Of a stretch of 35,672 bases of DNA, positions 20,975-29,720 are shown piece after piece. The notes beneath the pieces are model-generated. The model had not been told where the DNA came from. It ran no database searches and saw only the letters and a program-made list of their open reading frames with translations. The stretch is taken from positions 1 through 35,672 of the forward strand of contig JAQVGF010000001.1 in the NCBI GenBank assembly GCA_028696875.1, written 5' to 3'. Both the position numbers and the translations under genes were made by a program. The first letter of the stretch is position 1. Each line of letters opens with the position of its first letter. Source of the stretch: Dysgonamonadaceae bacterium (lineage in GTDB: Bacteria; Bacteroidota; Bacteroidia; Bacteroidales; Dysgonomonadaceae).

Positions 20975-22165
20975 ATGAATAATAAAATTGCTCATCTCAA
21001 AGCAGAAGTTGATGAAATTCTTAAAGAAAACATCCTCCCCTATTGGATGAATAATATGTTAGACAAAGAAAATGGAGGTTTTCTGGGACGCATCACCGGT
21101 GATGAGGTTATAAAACGTGATGCACCAAAAGGAGCCGTATTAAATGCGAGAATCCTTTGGACACATGCCGCTGCCTATCAAGTTTATAAAGATAAAACTT
21201 ATTTGAAAGTTGCAACAAGAGCAAAGGATTATCTGTTAGATTATTTTTACGATGAAGAACATGCTGGAATTTATTGGCTGGTAGATTATAAAGGGGATCC
21301 AATTGAGACAAAAAAACAAATCTACGCACAAGGATTTGCAATATATGGATTGAGCGAATATTATCGAGCGACACAAGATGAGGAAGCCTTAAAATATGCT
21401 ATAAAACTTTATAAAATAATTGAATCGCACAGTTTTGACAGAGAAAATAATGGTTATTTAGAGGCTTTCACACAAGATTGGCAAGTGATAGAGGATATGC
21501 GCTTGAGTGAAAAGGATGAAAATGTGCAAAAGACAATGAACACGCATTTGCATATTTTAGAACCATATACCAATCTTTATCGTATTTGGAAAGACGATTC
21601 TTTGAAAAAACAACTAACGAATCTGATTAATCTGTTTTTAGAGAGATTTATCGATAAAGAATCAAACCATCTAAACTTGTTTTTTGATACTAACTGGAAT
21701 TCAAAAAGTGAAATAATATCTTACGGACACGATATTGAAGCATCATGGTTGATATATGAAGCTGCACTTGTACTGAACGAAGTCGAAATACTTGAAAAAG
21801 TAAAAAAGGTTGTTCCTTTTATTGTAAAAGCTGCCGAAGAAGGCCTGCAATCTGACGGAAGTTTAATTTATGAAAAAAGCTATCAAACCGGAGAAATAGA
21901 TATGGAAAGACATTGGTGGGTGCAAGCAGAGGCGGTTATCGGCTTCATAAATCATTATCAGTATTACAATGATGAGCATTCTTTGAATCTTGCTTTAGAC
22001 TGTTGGGAATACATAAAGGGAAATCTCATCGATTGGCAAAATGGCGAATGGTTTTGGAGTGTTTACGCAGATGGCTCAGTGAATAGGAAAGATGATAAAG
22101 CTGGTATCTGGAAATGTCCTTATCATAATGGGCGAATGTGCTTGGAGATTATAGAACGATTTTGA
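20975..22165 (+). CDS. AGE-family cellobiose/mannobiose 2-epimerase, cytoplasmic
   Basis: No signal peptide; MNTHLHILEPYTNLY, GHDIEASWL, HWWVQAEAV, KCPYHNGRMCLE. Confidence 0.93.
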   Translation: MNNKIAHLKAEVDEILKENILPYWMNNMLDKENGGFLGRITGDEVIKRDAPKGAVLNARILWTHAAAYQVYKDKTYLKVATRAKDYLLDYFYDEEHAGIYWLVDYKGDPIETKKQIYAQGFAIYGLSEYYRATQDEEALKYAIKLYKIIESHSFDRENNGYLEAFTQDWQVIEDMRLSEKDENVQKTMNTHLHILEPYTNLYRIWKDDSLKKQLTNLINLFLERFIDKESNHLNLFFDTNWNSKSEIISYGHDIEASWLIYEAALVLNEVEILEKVKKVVPFIVKAAEEGLQSDGSLIYEKSYQTGEIDMERHWWVQAEAVIGFINHYQYYNDEHSLNLALDCWEYIKGNLIDWQNGEWFWSVYADGSVNRKDDKAGIWKCPYHNGRMCLEIIERF

Positions 22166-22284
22166 TAATAGAAAAGGATGTATTCTCATCGGAATGCCTC
22201 CTGCTGTTTTTATATAGTGTCTGCAAAAAGCCTCCTGTTTTTTGAAATACAGAGCGTATTTTAGCTTTACTTCCAAAGACCTCT

Positions 22285-25170
22285 CTACTTCAAAAAATCC
22301 CCCACCTTCATCTCCTCTACTTCCCCAATCTTTTCAAGTTGCTTCATATCTATCTTCTTCTTATTTCCAACAACTATATAAACCACAGTTTTACCTTGAA
22401 TGTTTTTCGTATAAAAATCTTCCAAATCTTGCAACTTCATTTCTGAAACATTCTCAACAAGCAATTCATTTGGGTCTTCACTGTAGCCTTGCCGTTTGTA
22501 AAGTGCAACGCGTTGCGTTTTTTGTCTGAAGTTGGGGTAGGCGCTTTGCGCCTGATTTATCATACTCTCTTTTGCAGCTTTTAGTCGCTTCTCGCTCAAC
22601 GGCATTTCTGCAAGCAATGATTCAACTGCTTGTATTGCATCTGTGGTTTTATCTGCCTGAGTTGAAAGGAATAGATTAAAGCGCATCGCTTTATCATTTA
22701 ATTTTACAGGCGGATTTTCCACCGAAGAGTTGGCACGATAGGCCAAAGAACGAAACTCACGTATCTCTTGAAACATCAGAGAACTCATTCCCGACCCAAA
22801 ATAGGTGTTGAAGAGTTGAGCGAGGGTTTTGTCATAATTGCTGTTTTGTATTGGCCCCAAAATGTATGCTTGAACAATGCTTTGAGTTGCTTTAGAATCG
22901 TTATAGAAGAACACTTTTGGTTGTGAATATGCGATTCCTTCTTTGAAATCAGGATTATCTGAATTCAAATTGATTTTATTTATCGAAAAATTCTGAGTGA
23001 TTATTTTTGCAACCTGATCCTGTGACAATGTACCCGAATAGTGAAAGTTCGCTTCAGTTGAAAGCGCTTTCTGTAAATCGGAAATAAATTGTTCTCCTGA
23101 AACTTGTTTCAATTCTTTTAAGGATAAACGAGTCAGGTATTCAGACTCTTTGTCAAACTTCACTTTTTCTGTTAGTGCCTTGCTCAGTTCATCGGGTGAT
23201 TTACGCGTTGCTTTATCCTCTAACTTTTTCTCCTTAGTCAGCTTTTTCAATTTTGACTTGTCCGGTTTCAAATTAGTCAGGAAATAACTTACCAATTTGA
23301 ATGTTTCTTCAAAAGTATCATCAAATCCCGAAACTGAAATAGTAAAATGAGTAGAATGGACATTGAAATTTAATGTACTGCCAAGCTGTTGCAATTCTTC
23401 ATTGAACTGATCGACGCTCTGCTTATCCGTACCCAAATAATTCAAATAAGAGACCAGGGGAGAAAGCGTTGGAAGCTGTCGACTTCCAATTTCGAAATTC
23501 ATGGTTAAACTAAACACATTGTTCATATCATTGGGTGTGTAATATAAATTAACCAATCGATTATCGCCTAATGATACACTTGGACCATCGTTCTCAAAAT
23601 CAAGATAACGAGGGGTAAACTCTGAGCTGCCAAGAGTTTCCAACCATTTACTATAGTCAGACTCTTGTTCTTTATTCACTGCTTCAATCGGTTTGAAAGG
23701 TGGCTTCGATATTTTGGCATTCGGATATTTACCTGTTTTCTTTTTTACGTCGAAGTAATTGTCGGAAAAATATTTGTTTGCAATATCAATCACATCTTGC
23801 TTTGTAATCGATTTTATCTTTTCTGTTTGCTTCAGGTATTCACTCCAGGTCATCCCTTTGGCGAATACTTCAATTATTTTCTGATTGCGTGTATCCAAAC
23901 TTTCCAGGTCTAACAAATGCTTGCGCTCTTGTTCCAATTTCAAACTCTGAAACATCTCATCCGAAATATCTCCACTCTTTATTTTATCTAAAGCTCCAAA
24001 AAGAAGTTTTTGTGCAGAACCGTACGTTTGAAAAGGAATATTAGGAATTGCTATAACTGCAATAGCTCCTGCGTCGTTCATACTTAAAGGAATAGCGGCG
24101 CTCATCATCAGTTTACCATCTATTGTAAGCTTATCAAGCAATCCGGTTTTATTTTCATTGCTGAGAAATGAGATAGCCAAACTCAAAGCAATCTCATCGG
24201 GATGATTAGATGGAACTCCTCTCCACAACAGTGCATTGCCTCTCACAAATGGAATAGGTATTTTTGCTTTTAAATCAACTCTGCCTTCTATTGGAGCCGG
24301 CATTTCAATCGCAGGTTTCTCTACCGACCCTTTTTGTATTTTACCAAAAGTAGCTTCTAATAATGGCAGCACCTCTTCTGTATCGAAATCACCACTCAAC
24401 ACCAAACCCATATTTCCGGCTACATAATAGGTTTTAAAGAACTCTTCCATCTCTGACAGACGAGGGTTTTTAAGATTTTCGGTGCTCCCAATAATGGGAT
24501 ATTGGTAAGGATGCGGTTTGAAAAACTGCTCAATTGTTTTTTCCACAGCTTGGCTTCCCAACATATCAGCATACATATTTTTCTCTTCGTAAACTGTTTC
24601 CAATTCGCTTTGGAACATCCTGAAAACAGGATTAATCAGTCGCTCACTATTTATTTCGCACCACTGCTTCATGTATTGCGGTGTGAAGGTATTGAAATAC
24701 ATGGTGTAATCCCACGATGTACCTGCGTTGAGACCCGTACCGCCATATTGAGAGATAAGTTTGTTAAATTCATTTGGAATGACATATTCTGCTGCTTTTA
24801 TGGAAAGATCATTAATTTCTTTTTGAATTTCCAGACGTTTTTCGGGGTCCGATAAACGCGCCAGCTCATCGTATTTTTCTGAAATAGAATCCAACCATAT
24901 TTTTTCCTCCGCATAATTGATAGTGCCAATTTTATCGGTTCCTTTAAACAGGATGTGTTCAAAGTAATGAGCCACACCTGTGTTGGGAGAATCTTTTGCT
25001 CCCGCCTTGACGATGATGCTTCCAATTATTTTTGGCTGCGAATTGTCTTCGTTTAGCCAGACGGTTAAACCATTACTTAATCTGTATTCTTTCACGCTTA
25101 AAGGGTTTTTTGAGAATAAAACAAACAGTGAACTCAGTAAAAGTGCAGTTGTAATTACTATCTTTTTCAT
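22285..25170 (-). CDS. M16-family zinc metallopeptidase (insulinase-like), secreted
   Basis: Signal peptide; HYFEH (HxxEH) zinc motif in GVAHYFEHILFKGT; tandem M16 domains. Confidence 0.95.
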   Translation of the reverse strand: MKKIVITTALLLSSLFVLFSKNPLSVKEYRLSNGLTVWLNEDNSQPKIIGSIIVKAGAKDSPNTGVAHYFEHILFKGTDKIGTINYAEEKIWLDSISEKYDELARLSDPEKRLEIQKEINDLSIKAAEYVIPNEFNKLISQYGGTGLNAGTSWDYTMYFNTFTPQYMKQWCEINSERLINPVFRMFQSELETVYEEKNMYADMLGSQAVEKTIEQFFKPHPYQYPIIGSTENLKNPRLSEMEEFFKTYYVAGNMGLVLSGDFDTEEVLPLLEATFGKIQKGSVEKPAIEMPAPIEGRVDLKAKIPIPFVRGNALLWRGVPSNHPDEIALSLAISFLSNENKTGLLDKLTIDGKLMMSAAIPLSMNDAGAIAVIAIPNIPFQTYGSAQKLLFGALDKIKSGDISDEMFQSLKLEQERKHLLDLESLDTRNQKIIEVFAKGMTWSEYLKQTEKIKSITKQDVIDIANKYFSDNYFDVKKKTGKYPNAKISKPPFKPIEAVNKEQESDYSKWLETLGSSEFTPRYLDFENDGPSVSLGDNRLVNLYYTPNDMNNVFSLTMNFEIGSRQLPTLSPLVSYLNYLGTDKQSVDQFNEELQQLGSTLNFNVHSTHFTISVSGFDDTFEETFKLVSYFLTNLKPDKSKLKKLTKEKKLEDKATRKSPDELSKALTEKVKFDKESEYLTRLSLKELKQVSGEQFISDLQKALSTEANFHYSGTLSQDQVAKIITQNFSINKINLNSDNPDFKEGIAYSQPKVFFYNDSKATQSIVQAYILGPIQNSNYDKTLAQLFNTYFGSGMSSLMFQEIREFRSLAYRANSSVENPPVKLNDKAMRFNLFLSTQADKTTDAIQAVESLLAEMPLSEKRLKAAKESMINQAQSAYPNFRQKTQRVALYKRQGYSEDPNELLVENVSEMKLQDLEDFYTKNIQGKTVVYIVVGNKKKIDMKQLEKIGEVEEMKVGDFLK

Positions 25171-25213
25171 AGTCTCATATTTTGTTGATAATTCGCTTAA
25201 TTAGACCGGATAA

Positions 25214-25221
25214 CAAAAATA
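25214..25221 (-). promoter_or_regulatory. Candidate -7 promoter element TATTTTTG for the M16 peptidase gene
   Basis: Plus strand CAAAAATA; exact TAnnTTTG on the minus strand, about 43 nt upstream of the start codon. Confidence 0.35.
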
Positions 25222-25377
25222 CAAAAAGCTAATGAATAGTAGAGGAGTTTTCGTACAATAATATTCCCATGAAATTATTGAGCTAAATAAAATAACGATA
25301 GATATGTAATAGAGATTGAGAGAATAAATTATCCGGTAAGTTAGCAATAAGAACAATTAACACCCAACGGTTTAGAT

Positions 25378-25401
25378 TATCTGATAACGTCGCATCAGAT
25401 A
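25378..25401. promoter_or_regulatory. Inverted repeat TATCTGAT-N8-ATCAGATA upstream of umuDC; candidate operator
   Basis: Perfect 8-bp arms read directly. Confidence 0.35.
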
Positions 25402-25441
25402 TTTTAATACTCTTGTTTTAAAACTTAACATAAAGATTCGC

Positions 25442-25449
25442 TACATTTG
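25442..25449 (+). promoter_or_regulatory. Candidate -7 promoter element TACATTTG of umuDC
   Basis: Exact TAnnTTTG, only 5 nt before the ATG at 25455. Confidence 0.4.
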
Positions 25450-25454
25450 TACAT

Positions 25455-25889
25455 ATGAAATCAATTTACAAGAAAGACCGATTAGAAATTTTTACTCCTG
25501 ATATATCGGGCTTGGAGTTGCCTTATGTCGGTGGAGTAGTTGCAGGTTTTCCCTCTCCTGCCGATGACTTTGTGTACGAAAGCATCGATCTTAACAAACT
25601 ACTTGTAAAACATCCTGATGCTACTTTTTATGCCCGCGTTCGCGGTCAATCAATGACATCGGATTTCCATGAAGACGACTTGTTAGTAATAGATCGCAGT
25701 GTTGAATGGGGAGACAATAAAATTGCACTTTGTTACATAGAGAATGAATTCACTCTGAAAAGATTGAAAATAGATGGTGATAAATGTTTTTTAGTCCCAT
25801 CGAACAACGATTTTCCGCTTATCGAGGTAAAAGATGACAACGATGTAATTGTATGGGGAATAGTTACTTATTCCATCAAAAAGCATTGA
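25455..25889 (+). CDS. umuD: UmuD-like S24 (LexA-type) auto-cleaving protein, pol V accessory subunit
   Basis: VVAGFPSP cleavage-site region, RGQSM catalytic Ser, ENEFTLKRL catalytic Lys; adjacent to umuC. Confidence 0.93.
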   Translation: MKSIYKKDRLEIFTPDISGLELPYVGGVVAGFPSPADDFVYESIDLNKLLVKHPDATFYARVRGQSMTSDFHEDDLLVIDRSVEWGDNKIALCYIENEFTLKRLKIDGDKCFLVPSNNDFPLIEVKDDNDVIVWGIVTYSIKKH

Positions 25890-25913
25890 ATTAAATAAGA
25901 TAATTCATCAAAC

Positions 25914-27170
25914 ATGTATGCACTTATAGATTGCAATAATTTTTACGCCTCGTGCGAACGTGTTTTTAATCCGTCGCTCAATGCTATGCCTATTGTGGTG
26001 CTTAGCAACAACGATGGATGTGTAATAGCTCGCAGCAACGAAGCCAAGAAGTTAGGCATCCCTATGGGCGCACCGGCATTTGAATATGAAAGCGTGTTTC
26101 GCACGCATGGCGTAAAAGTGTTTTCTGCCAATTTTCATTTGTATGGCGATATGAGCCGTCGGGTGATGAATATCTTAAGCAATTTCAGCCCTGCTACTGA
26201 GATTTATTCTATCGATGAATGTTTTTTATCATTGCATGGAATAAACAAAGATCATTACAAATATGGTCTGGAAATGGTGGAAAAAGTTATGAAATGGACA
26301 GGCATCCCCATTAGTGTGGGTATAGCTCCTACTAAAGCTTTGGCTAAAGTGGCTAATCGGGTTGCAAAGAAGTTTCCGGAGATAACTCAAAGTGTTCATG
26401 TGATAGATAGCGATGAAAAGAGAATAAAGGCTTTGAAATGGTTGCCTGTAGAAGATGTGTGGGGAATAGGGAGACAAAATGCCAAAAAACTATATGCAAA
26501 TGATGTCCGAAAAGCATATGAATTTACGTTACTGCCCGAAAGTTGGGTGTTGAAACAGATGACCATTGTTGGACTGAGACTCCAAAAAGATTTAAAAGGT
26601 ATTTCTTCCATTGATATGGAATATGAGGAAAAGAAGAAAAGTATCTCCACAACTCGTACTTTTGAGAGAGATTACAATACATTTGATGAAGTGAAAGAAC
26701 GTATCACTACATTTACTTCACTATGTGCACAAAAATTACGCAATCAGAATTCGCTTTGCAACGTTTTGAGCTTATTTGTAGAAACCAATCGGTTTAAAGA
26801 AACCGAAACTTATTACTATAAATCTATCCAATTAAAATTGCCTTTCTCTACATCCTCCACATTAGAGCTGGTTCCGTTTGCAGTAATGGGATTGAAACAC
26901 ATATTTCGGGATCATCTCCATTATAAAAAGGCAGGTGTAACATTATCTCATTTTGTAAATGCCGATTGTTATCAGCCGTCACTTTTCTACAATTCAAACC
27001 CGAAGCATCGGGAACTGATGAAGGTTATGGATAAAATAAATGGAACTTATAAATCAAATGCCATTCGATTGGCAGGAATGGACGAGAAAACGTTTAAAAT
27101 GAGACAAGAGCATCTTTCTCCGGCTTATACTACGAATATTAATGATGTTTTACGTGTTCTTATTGATTGA
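25914..27170 (+). CDS. umuC: UmuC-like Y-family DNA polymerase V catalytic subunit
   Basis: [60 protein letters not shown]. Confidence 0.96.
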   Translation: MYALIDCNNFYASCERVFNPSLNAMPIVVLSNNDGCVIARSNEAKKLGIPMGAPAFEYESVFRTHGVKVFSANFHLYGDMSRRVMNILSNFSPATEIYSIDECFLSLHGINKDHYKYGLEMVEKVMKWTGIPISVGIAPTKALAKVANRVAKKFPEITQSVHVIDSDEKRIKALKWLPVEDVWGIGRQNAKKLYANDVRKAYEFTLLPESWVLKQMTIVGLRLQKDLKGISSIDMEYEEKKKSISTTRTFERDYNTFDEVKERITTFTSLCAQKLRNQNSLCNVLSLFVETNRFKETETYYYKSIQLKLPFSTSSTLELVPFAVMGLKHIFRDHLHYKKAGVTLSHFVNADCYQPSLFYNSNPKHRELMKVMDKINGTYKSNAIRLAGMDEKTFKMRQEHLSPAYTTNINDVLRVLID

Positions 27171-27172
27171 TT

Positions 27173-27184
27173 ATAACGTTGAGT
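27173..27184. repeat. 12-bp inverted repeat left copy ATAACGTTGAGT
   Basis: Exact reverse complement of 27973-27984; flanks the TA module. Confidence 0.6.
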
Positions 27185-27391
27185 CACTCCGTTACCGCAC
27201 AAGTTCTCTCGTGCTCTCTAATAGAAAATTGGAAAGATTCTTTTTTGCTACACTTTAAAAGGTGTCAATTAATTCTGAATACCATGCAATGCAATTGTGC
27301 AGTAGCGAGGTAAAACTAAGCAAAATCCATAACAGAAATATAGACCTTCGAATGGTTCGAAAAAATCGGGACGGCATTCACTGTTTTAAGA

Positions 27392-27712
27392 TTAGGTCTT
27401 TTTAACTATCCGAAAAGTTAATTGTTTCCTTGTTAAGTCTCTTGCTGAATGGTGTATGGTTAAAATGTCAATTTGATTATTTTCAACTATTTTATAAATG
27501 ATTCTGCAACTTCCTTCGGTTAGTTCTCTAATATTATCTATGTTAATTTCAGGTACAATCTTTCCTGAACGAGGCTGAGTTTTTAATATCCTTGTCCGTG
27601 TTTTAAGTCTGGTTATCTGAAGTTTTGCATACAGCTTAGAATCTTTTGAGATGTATTCTGCGATATTCTTCAAGTCACCTTTTGCTTGGAATGTCCAATT
27701 TATTCGAACCAT
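27392..27712 (-). CDS. ParE/RelE-superfamily toxin
   Basis: VRINWTFQAKGDLKNIAEYI...SGKIVPE...IRELTEGSCRIIYKI...IDILTIHHSARDL pattern. Confidence 0.88.
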   Translation of the reverse strand: MVRINWTFQAKGDLKNIAEYISKDSKLYAKLQITRLKTRTRILKTQPRSGKIVPEINIDNIRELTEGSCRIIYKIVENNQIDILTIHHSARDLTRKQLTFRIVKKT

Positions 27713-27882
27713 TTTTCGATTTCATTTTCCATTTCGCTCTCTGATATTACTTCTCCATTCTCCGATTGTCGATTCCCAGTTTCAATCTTTTCAATTAAGA
27801 TTAATTTTTCAATTAACTCATCAATTGAAAATTCTTCAGGGAATTTATCAATATGTTCTTTAAGTTTTTCTTTTGTTAGCAT
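27700..27882 (-). CDS. Small acidic antitoxin partner of the ParE-like toxin
   Basis: 60 aa, acidic, overlaps the toxin start by 13 bp on the same strand. Confidence 0.75.
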   Translation of the reverse strand: MLTKEKLKEHIDKFPEEFSIDELIEKLILIEKIETGNRQSENGEVISESEMENEIEKWFE

Positions 27883-27905
27883 ATTATATTGTTTTTAAAT
27901 TAGTC

Positions 27906-27913
27906 CAAAGATA
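27906..27913 (-). promoter_or_regulatory. Candidate -7 promoter element TATCTTTG of the toxin-antitoxin operon
   Basis: Plus strand CAAAGATA; exact TAnnTTTG on the minus strand, 23 nt upstream of the antitoxin ATG. Confidence 0.4.
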
Positions 27914-27972
27914 CGGAATGTTTATTTCATTTGTTGACTGTGATTTCTTTGAATATGCAAGATAACGTTATT

Positions 27973-27984
27973 ACTCAACGTTAT
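27973..27984. repeat. 12-bp inverted repeat right copy ACTCAACGTTAT
   Basis: Exact reverse complement of 27173-27184. Confidence 0.6.
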
Positions 27985-28196
27985 TTATTTGTCAATCGGA
28001 TTTTCCTTTGTTGACCATCGCCATTCATTATCACCCCATCTATCATATAACCAAAAATCATTTTTAAATCGTAATAAGGATGCCTTGTATTGTGCAATAA
28101 TCAGAGACGCCCTACGCGAGCGTTTTAACAAAAACGGAAGCACCCGATATTGATAAAAAGCGGACCCCAACATTATCGGATCATCATTAATCAACA

Positions 28197-28277
28197 ACGC
28201 ATAGTGGCCATTAACGCAAGAGAAACAAGCACAAATTTAGGATGCAGCGAATCTGTTTTTACGGTCATATTATGCGT
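28197..28277. repeat. Structured intergenic element bounded by ACGCATA / TATGCGT inverted repeat
   Basis: 7-bp perfect terminal arms with further imperfect TGGCC/GGTCA pairing inside. Confidence 0.4.
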
Positions 28278-28311
28278 AATGAAAAATCATTATAAAAATA
28301 TTCAACAATGA

Positions 28312-28429
28312 GTCTACTCCGATAAATCCTCTGGGACTTTAGCTGAGTGCTGATTATTAGTCTTTTCCCTTCAGGGACAATGGGCAGGAAGAATCTAATA
28401 CTCAGCAATTGAGGGTTTTCAGAGTAGGC
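28312..28429. repeat. Large imperfect hairpin (REP/BIME-like or structured RNA)
   Basis: Paired blocks: CTACTC(28314)/GAGTAG(28422), CCTC/GAGG, GCTGAGT(28342)/ACTCAGC(28400), ATTAG/CTAAT, TCTT/AAGA. Confidence 0.6.
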
Positions 28430-28433
28430 TTAA

Positions 28434-28490
28434 CAATATATTGAACAGAATCCATTACAATGGACGGATGATATGTTTTACACCTCATAA
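28434..28490 (+). pseudogene. Possible C-terminal remnant of a Y1/REP-associated (IS200-like) transposase
   Basis: Frame reads QYIEQNPLQWTDDMFYTS*, resembling the usual C-terminal (Y)IxxNPxxWxxDxFY tail; preceded by an in-frame TAA at 28431 next to the hairpin. Confidence 0.4.
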
Positions 28491-28891
28491 TACAACAAAT
28501 CCCTTAATTCATCATATCCCAGTTTTTTCGCCAATTCGTAGGTGTTTTCGTAACATGCCATTCGGTAATAATTCAAACGATTGAAAGAGGCAAGCAATCC
28601 TTCATCTTTTACTTCTTGAGGAATCTGCTGTGATGATATTTCTTTTAAATTCTCAATCATTTCCTGAGCCACAGAGTCTGTGGTGTTACCCGGATTTACA
28701 CCTTTCTCTCCTAATGCTTCTTGCAGAAGTTCAAATTGTTTTTTGGTTTCTTTGGCAAGTTCTACTGCTATTTGCAGAAGATCTTGGTCTTCTATTTCTT
28801 CTTGTACAGCTTCAAATATTTCTGCACACTCTTTTTCCAGAGCATATAGATTTTTGAATTCGCTGTTAAATAAATCAGTTAGATTGTTCAT
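28478..28891 (-). CDS. DUF892 / YciF-like ferritin-like protein
   Basis: Helical 137-aa protein: LFNSEFKNLYALEKECAEIF..., ferritin-like helix pattern. Confidence 0.65.
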   Translation of the reverse strand: MNNLTDLFNSEFKNLYALEKECAEIFEAVQEEIEDQDLLQIAVELAKETKKQFELLQEALGEKGVNPGNTTDSVAQEMIENLKEISSQQIPQEVKDEGLLASFNRLNYYRMACYENTYELAKKLGYDELRDLLYYEV

Positions 28892-29038
28892 GAGAAATGT
28901 TTTTTTTAATGTGTTGTGTGCTGTATATGCAACAAGAAACTAATGGTAATGTTTAAATAAATACACATGTTGTGACGCTCCATACGGACGTCTAATTGAT
29001 TGAGAATACCCGTAAAAAGTGTTTCTCCCAGCCATTTA

Positions 29039-29716
29039 TCAGCCATTACTACTAATTAATTGCAGTGATTTCTTATTTAGAATTTTCACTTTCCTTCCTT
29101 TCATTTCTATAATATTGTCGTTAATGAACTCCGAAAGCAATCGGTTTATGCTCTCGCGACTGGCATCTACTAAATTTCCGATATCGGATTGAGATATAGG
29201 AAGTGTGAAGGAGTCCGATTCAAAAATATTGTCAGATAAATCAAGAAAAACATCTGCCAGATTGCCGCGCGTTTGTTTTTGGGCACGGTTGGCGCATCGA
29301 TGATAAGATTCTAACTCGCTTTTACTCAATTCCTGAATAATATAGGCTGAAAAGTTATTGTTTTCCTCTAAAACTTTCCTAAACAGATTGATATCGATAA
29401 AACATGCTTCAGAATCCAGTATAGCGGTAACGGAGTATTGGTTTATTTTGTTGCCAAAAGTGGTGGGCAATCCCAAATAAGTGGGAGCTTTAATAAGTCG
29501 CACAATTTGTTCGTTATAAGGTCCGGTGATATGAACTTTCACTAAACCTTCACGCAAGAAAACCACATTAGTGGAAAACATCCCTTGATGTATAATAGTG
29601 GAATCTTTCTTGAATTTCACCACGGCGTGGTTCTTTCCAAGCTGTTCCAACTGACGATCTTTCAGGGTGCGCATCGATTTCATTACGCAGTCACAATTTG
29701 CACATTCTTCTTTCAT
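29039..29716 (-). CDS. Crp/Fnr-family transcriptional regulator with N-terminal Cys cluster
   Basis: CECANCDC N-terminus region (C5,C8,C10), cNMP-binding-like beta-barrel, HTH ISQSDIGNLVDASRESINRLLSEF. Confidence 0.93.
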   Translation of the reverse strand: MKEECANCDCVMKSMRTLKDRQLEQLGKNHAVVKFKKDSTIIHQGMFSTNVVFLREGLVKVHITGPYNEQIVRLIKAPTYLGLPTTFGNKINQYSVTAILDSEACFIDINLFRKVLEENNNFSAYIIQELSKSELESYHRCANRAQKQTRGNLADVFLDLSDNIFESDSFTLPISQSDIGNLVDASRESINRLLSEFINDNIIEMKGRKVKILNKKSLQLISSNG

Positions 29717-29720
29717 ACTA

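Noticed and set aside
27347-27361. TTCGAA-TGG-TTCGAA repeated palindrome after umuC
   Set aside because: Short hexamer palindrome twice; no clear relation to a promoter or terminator and plausible by chance.
27985-28197. 70-aa minus-strand ORF MLINDDPIMLGSAFYQYR...
   Set aside because: No domain, no clear ribosome-binding or promoter context, and it overlaps the inverted-repeat island; treated as probably spurious.
28630-28943. Plus-strand ORFs of 75 and 87 aa
   Set aside because: Antisense to the DUF892-like gene, with no coding features of their own.
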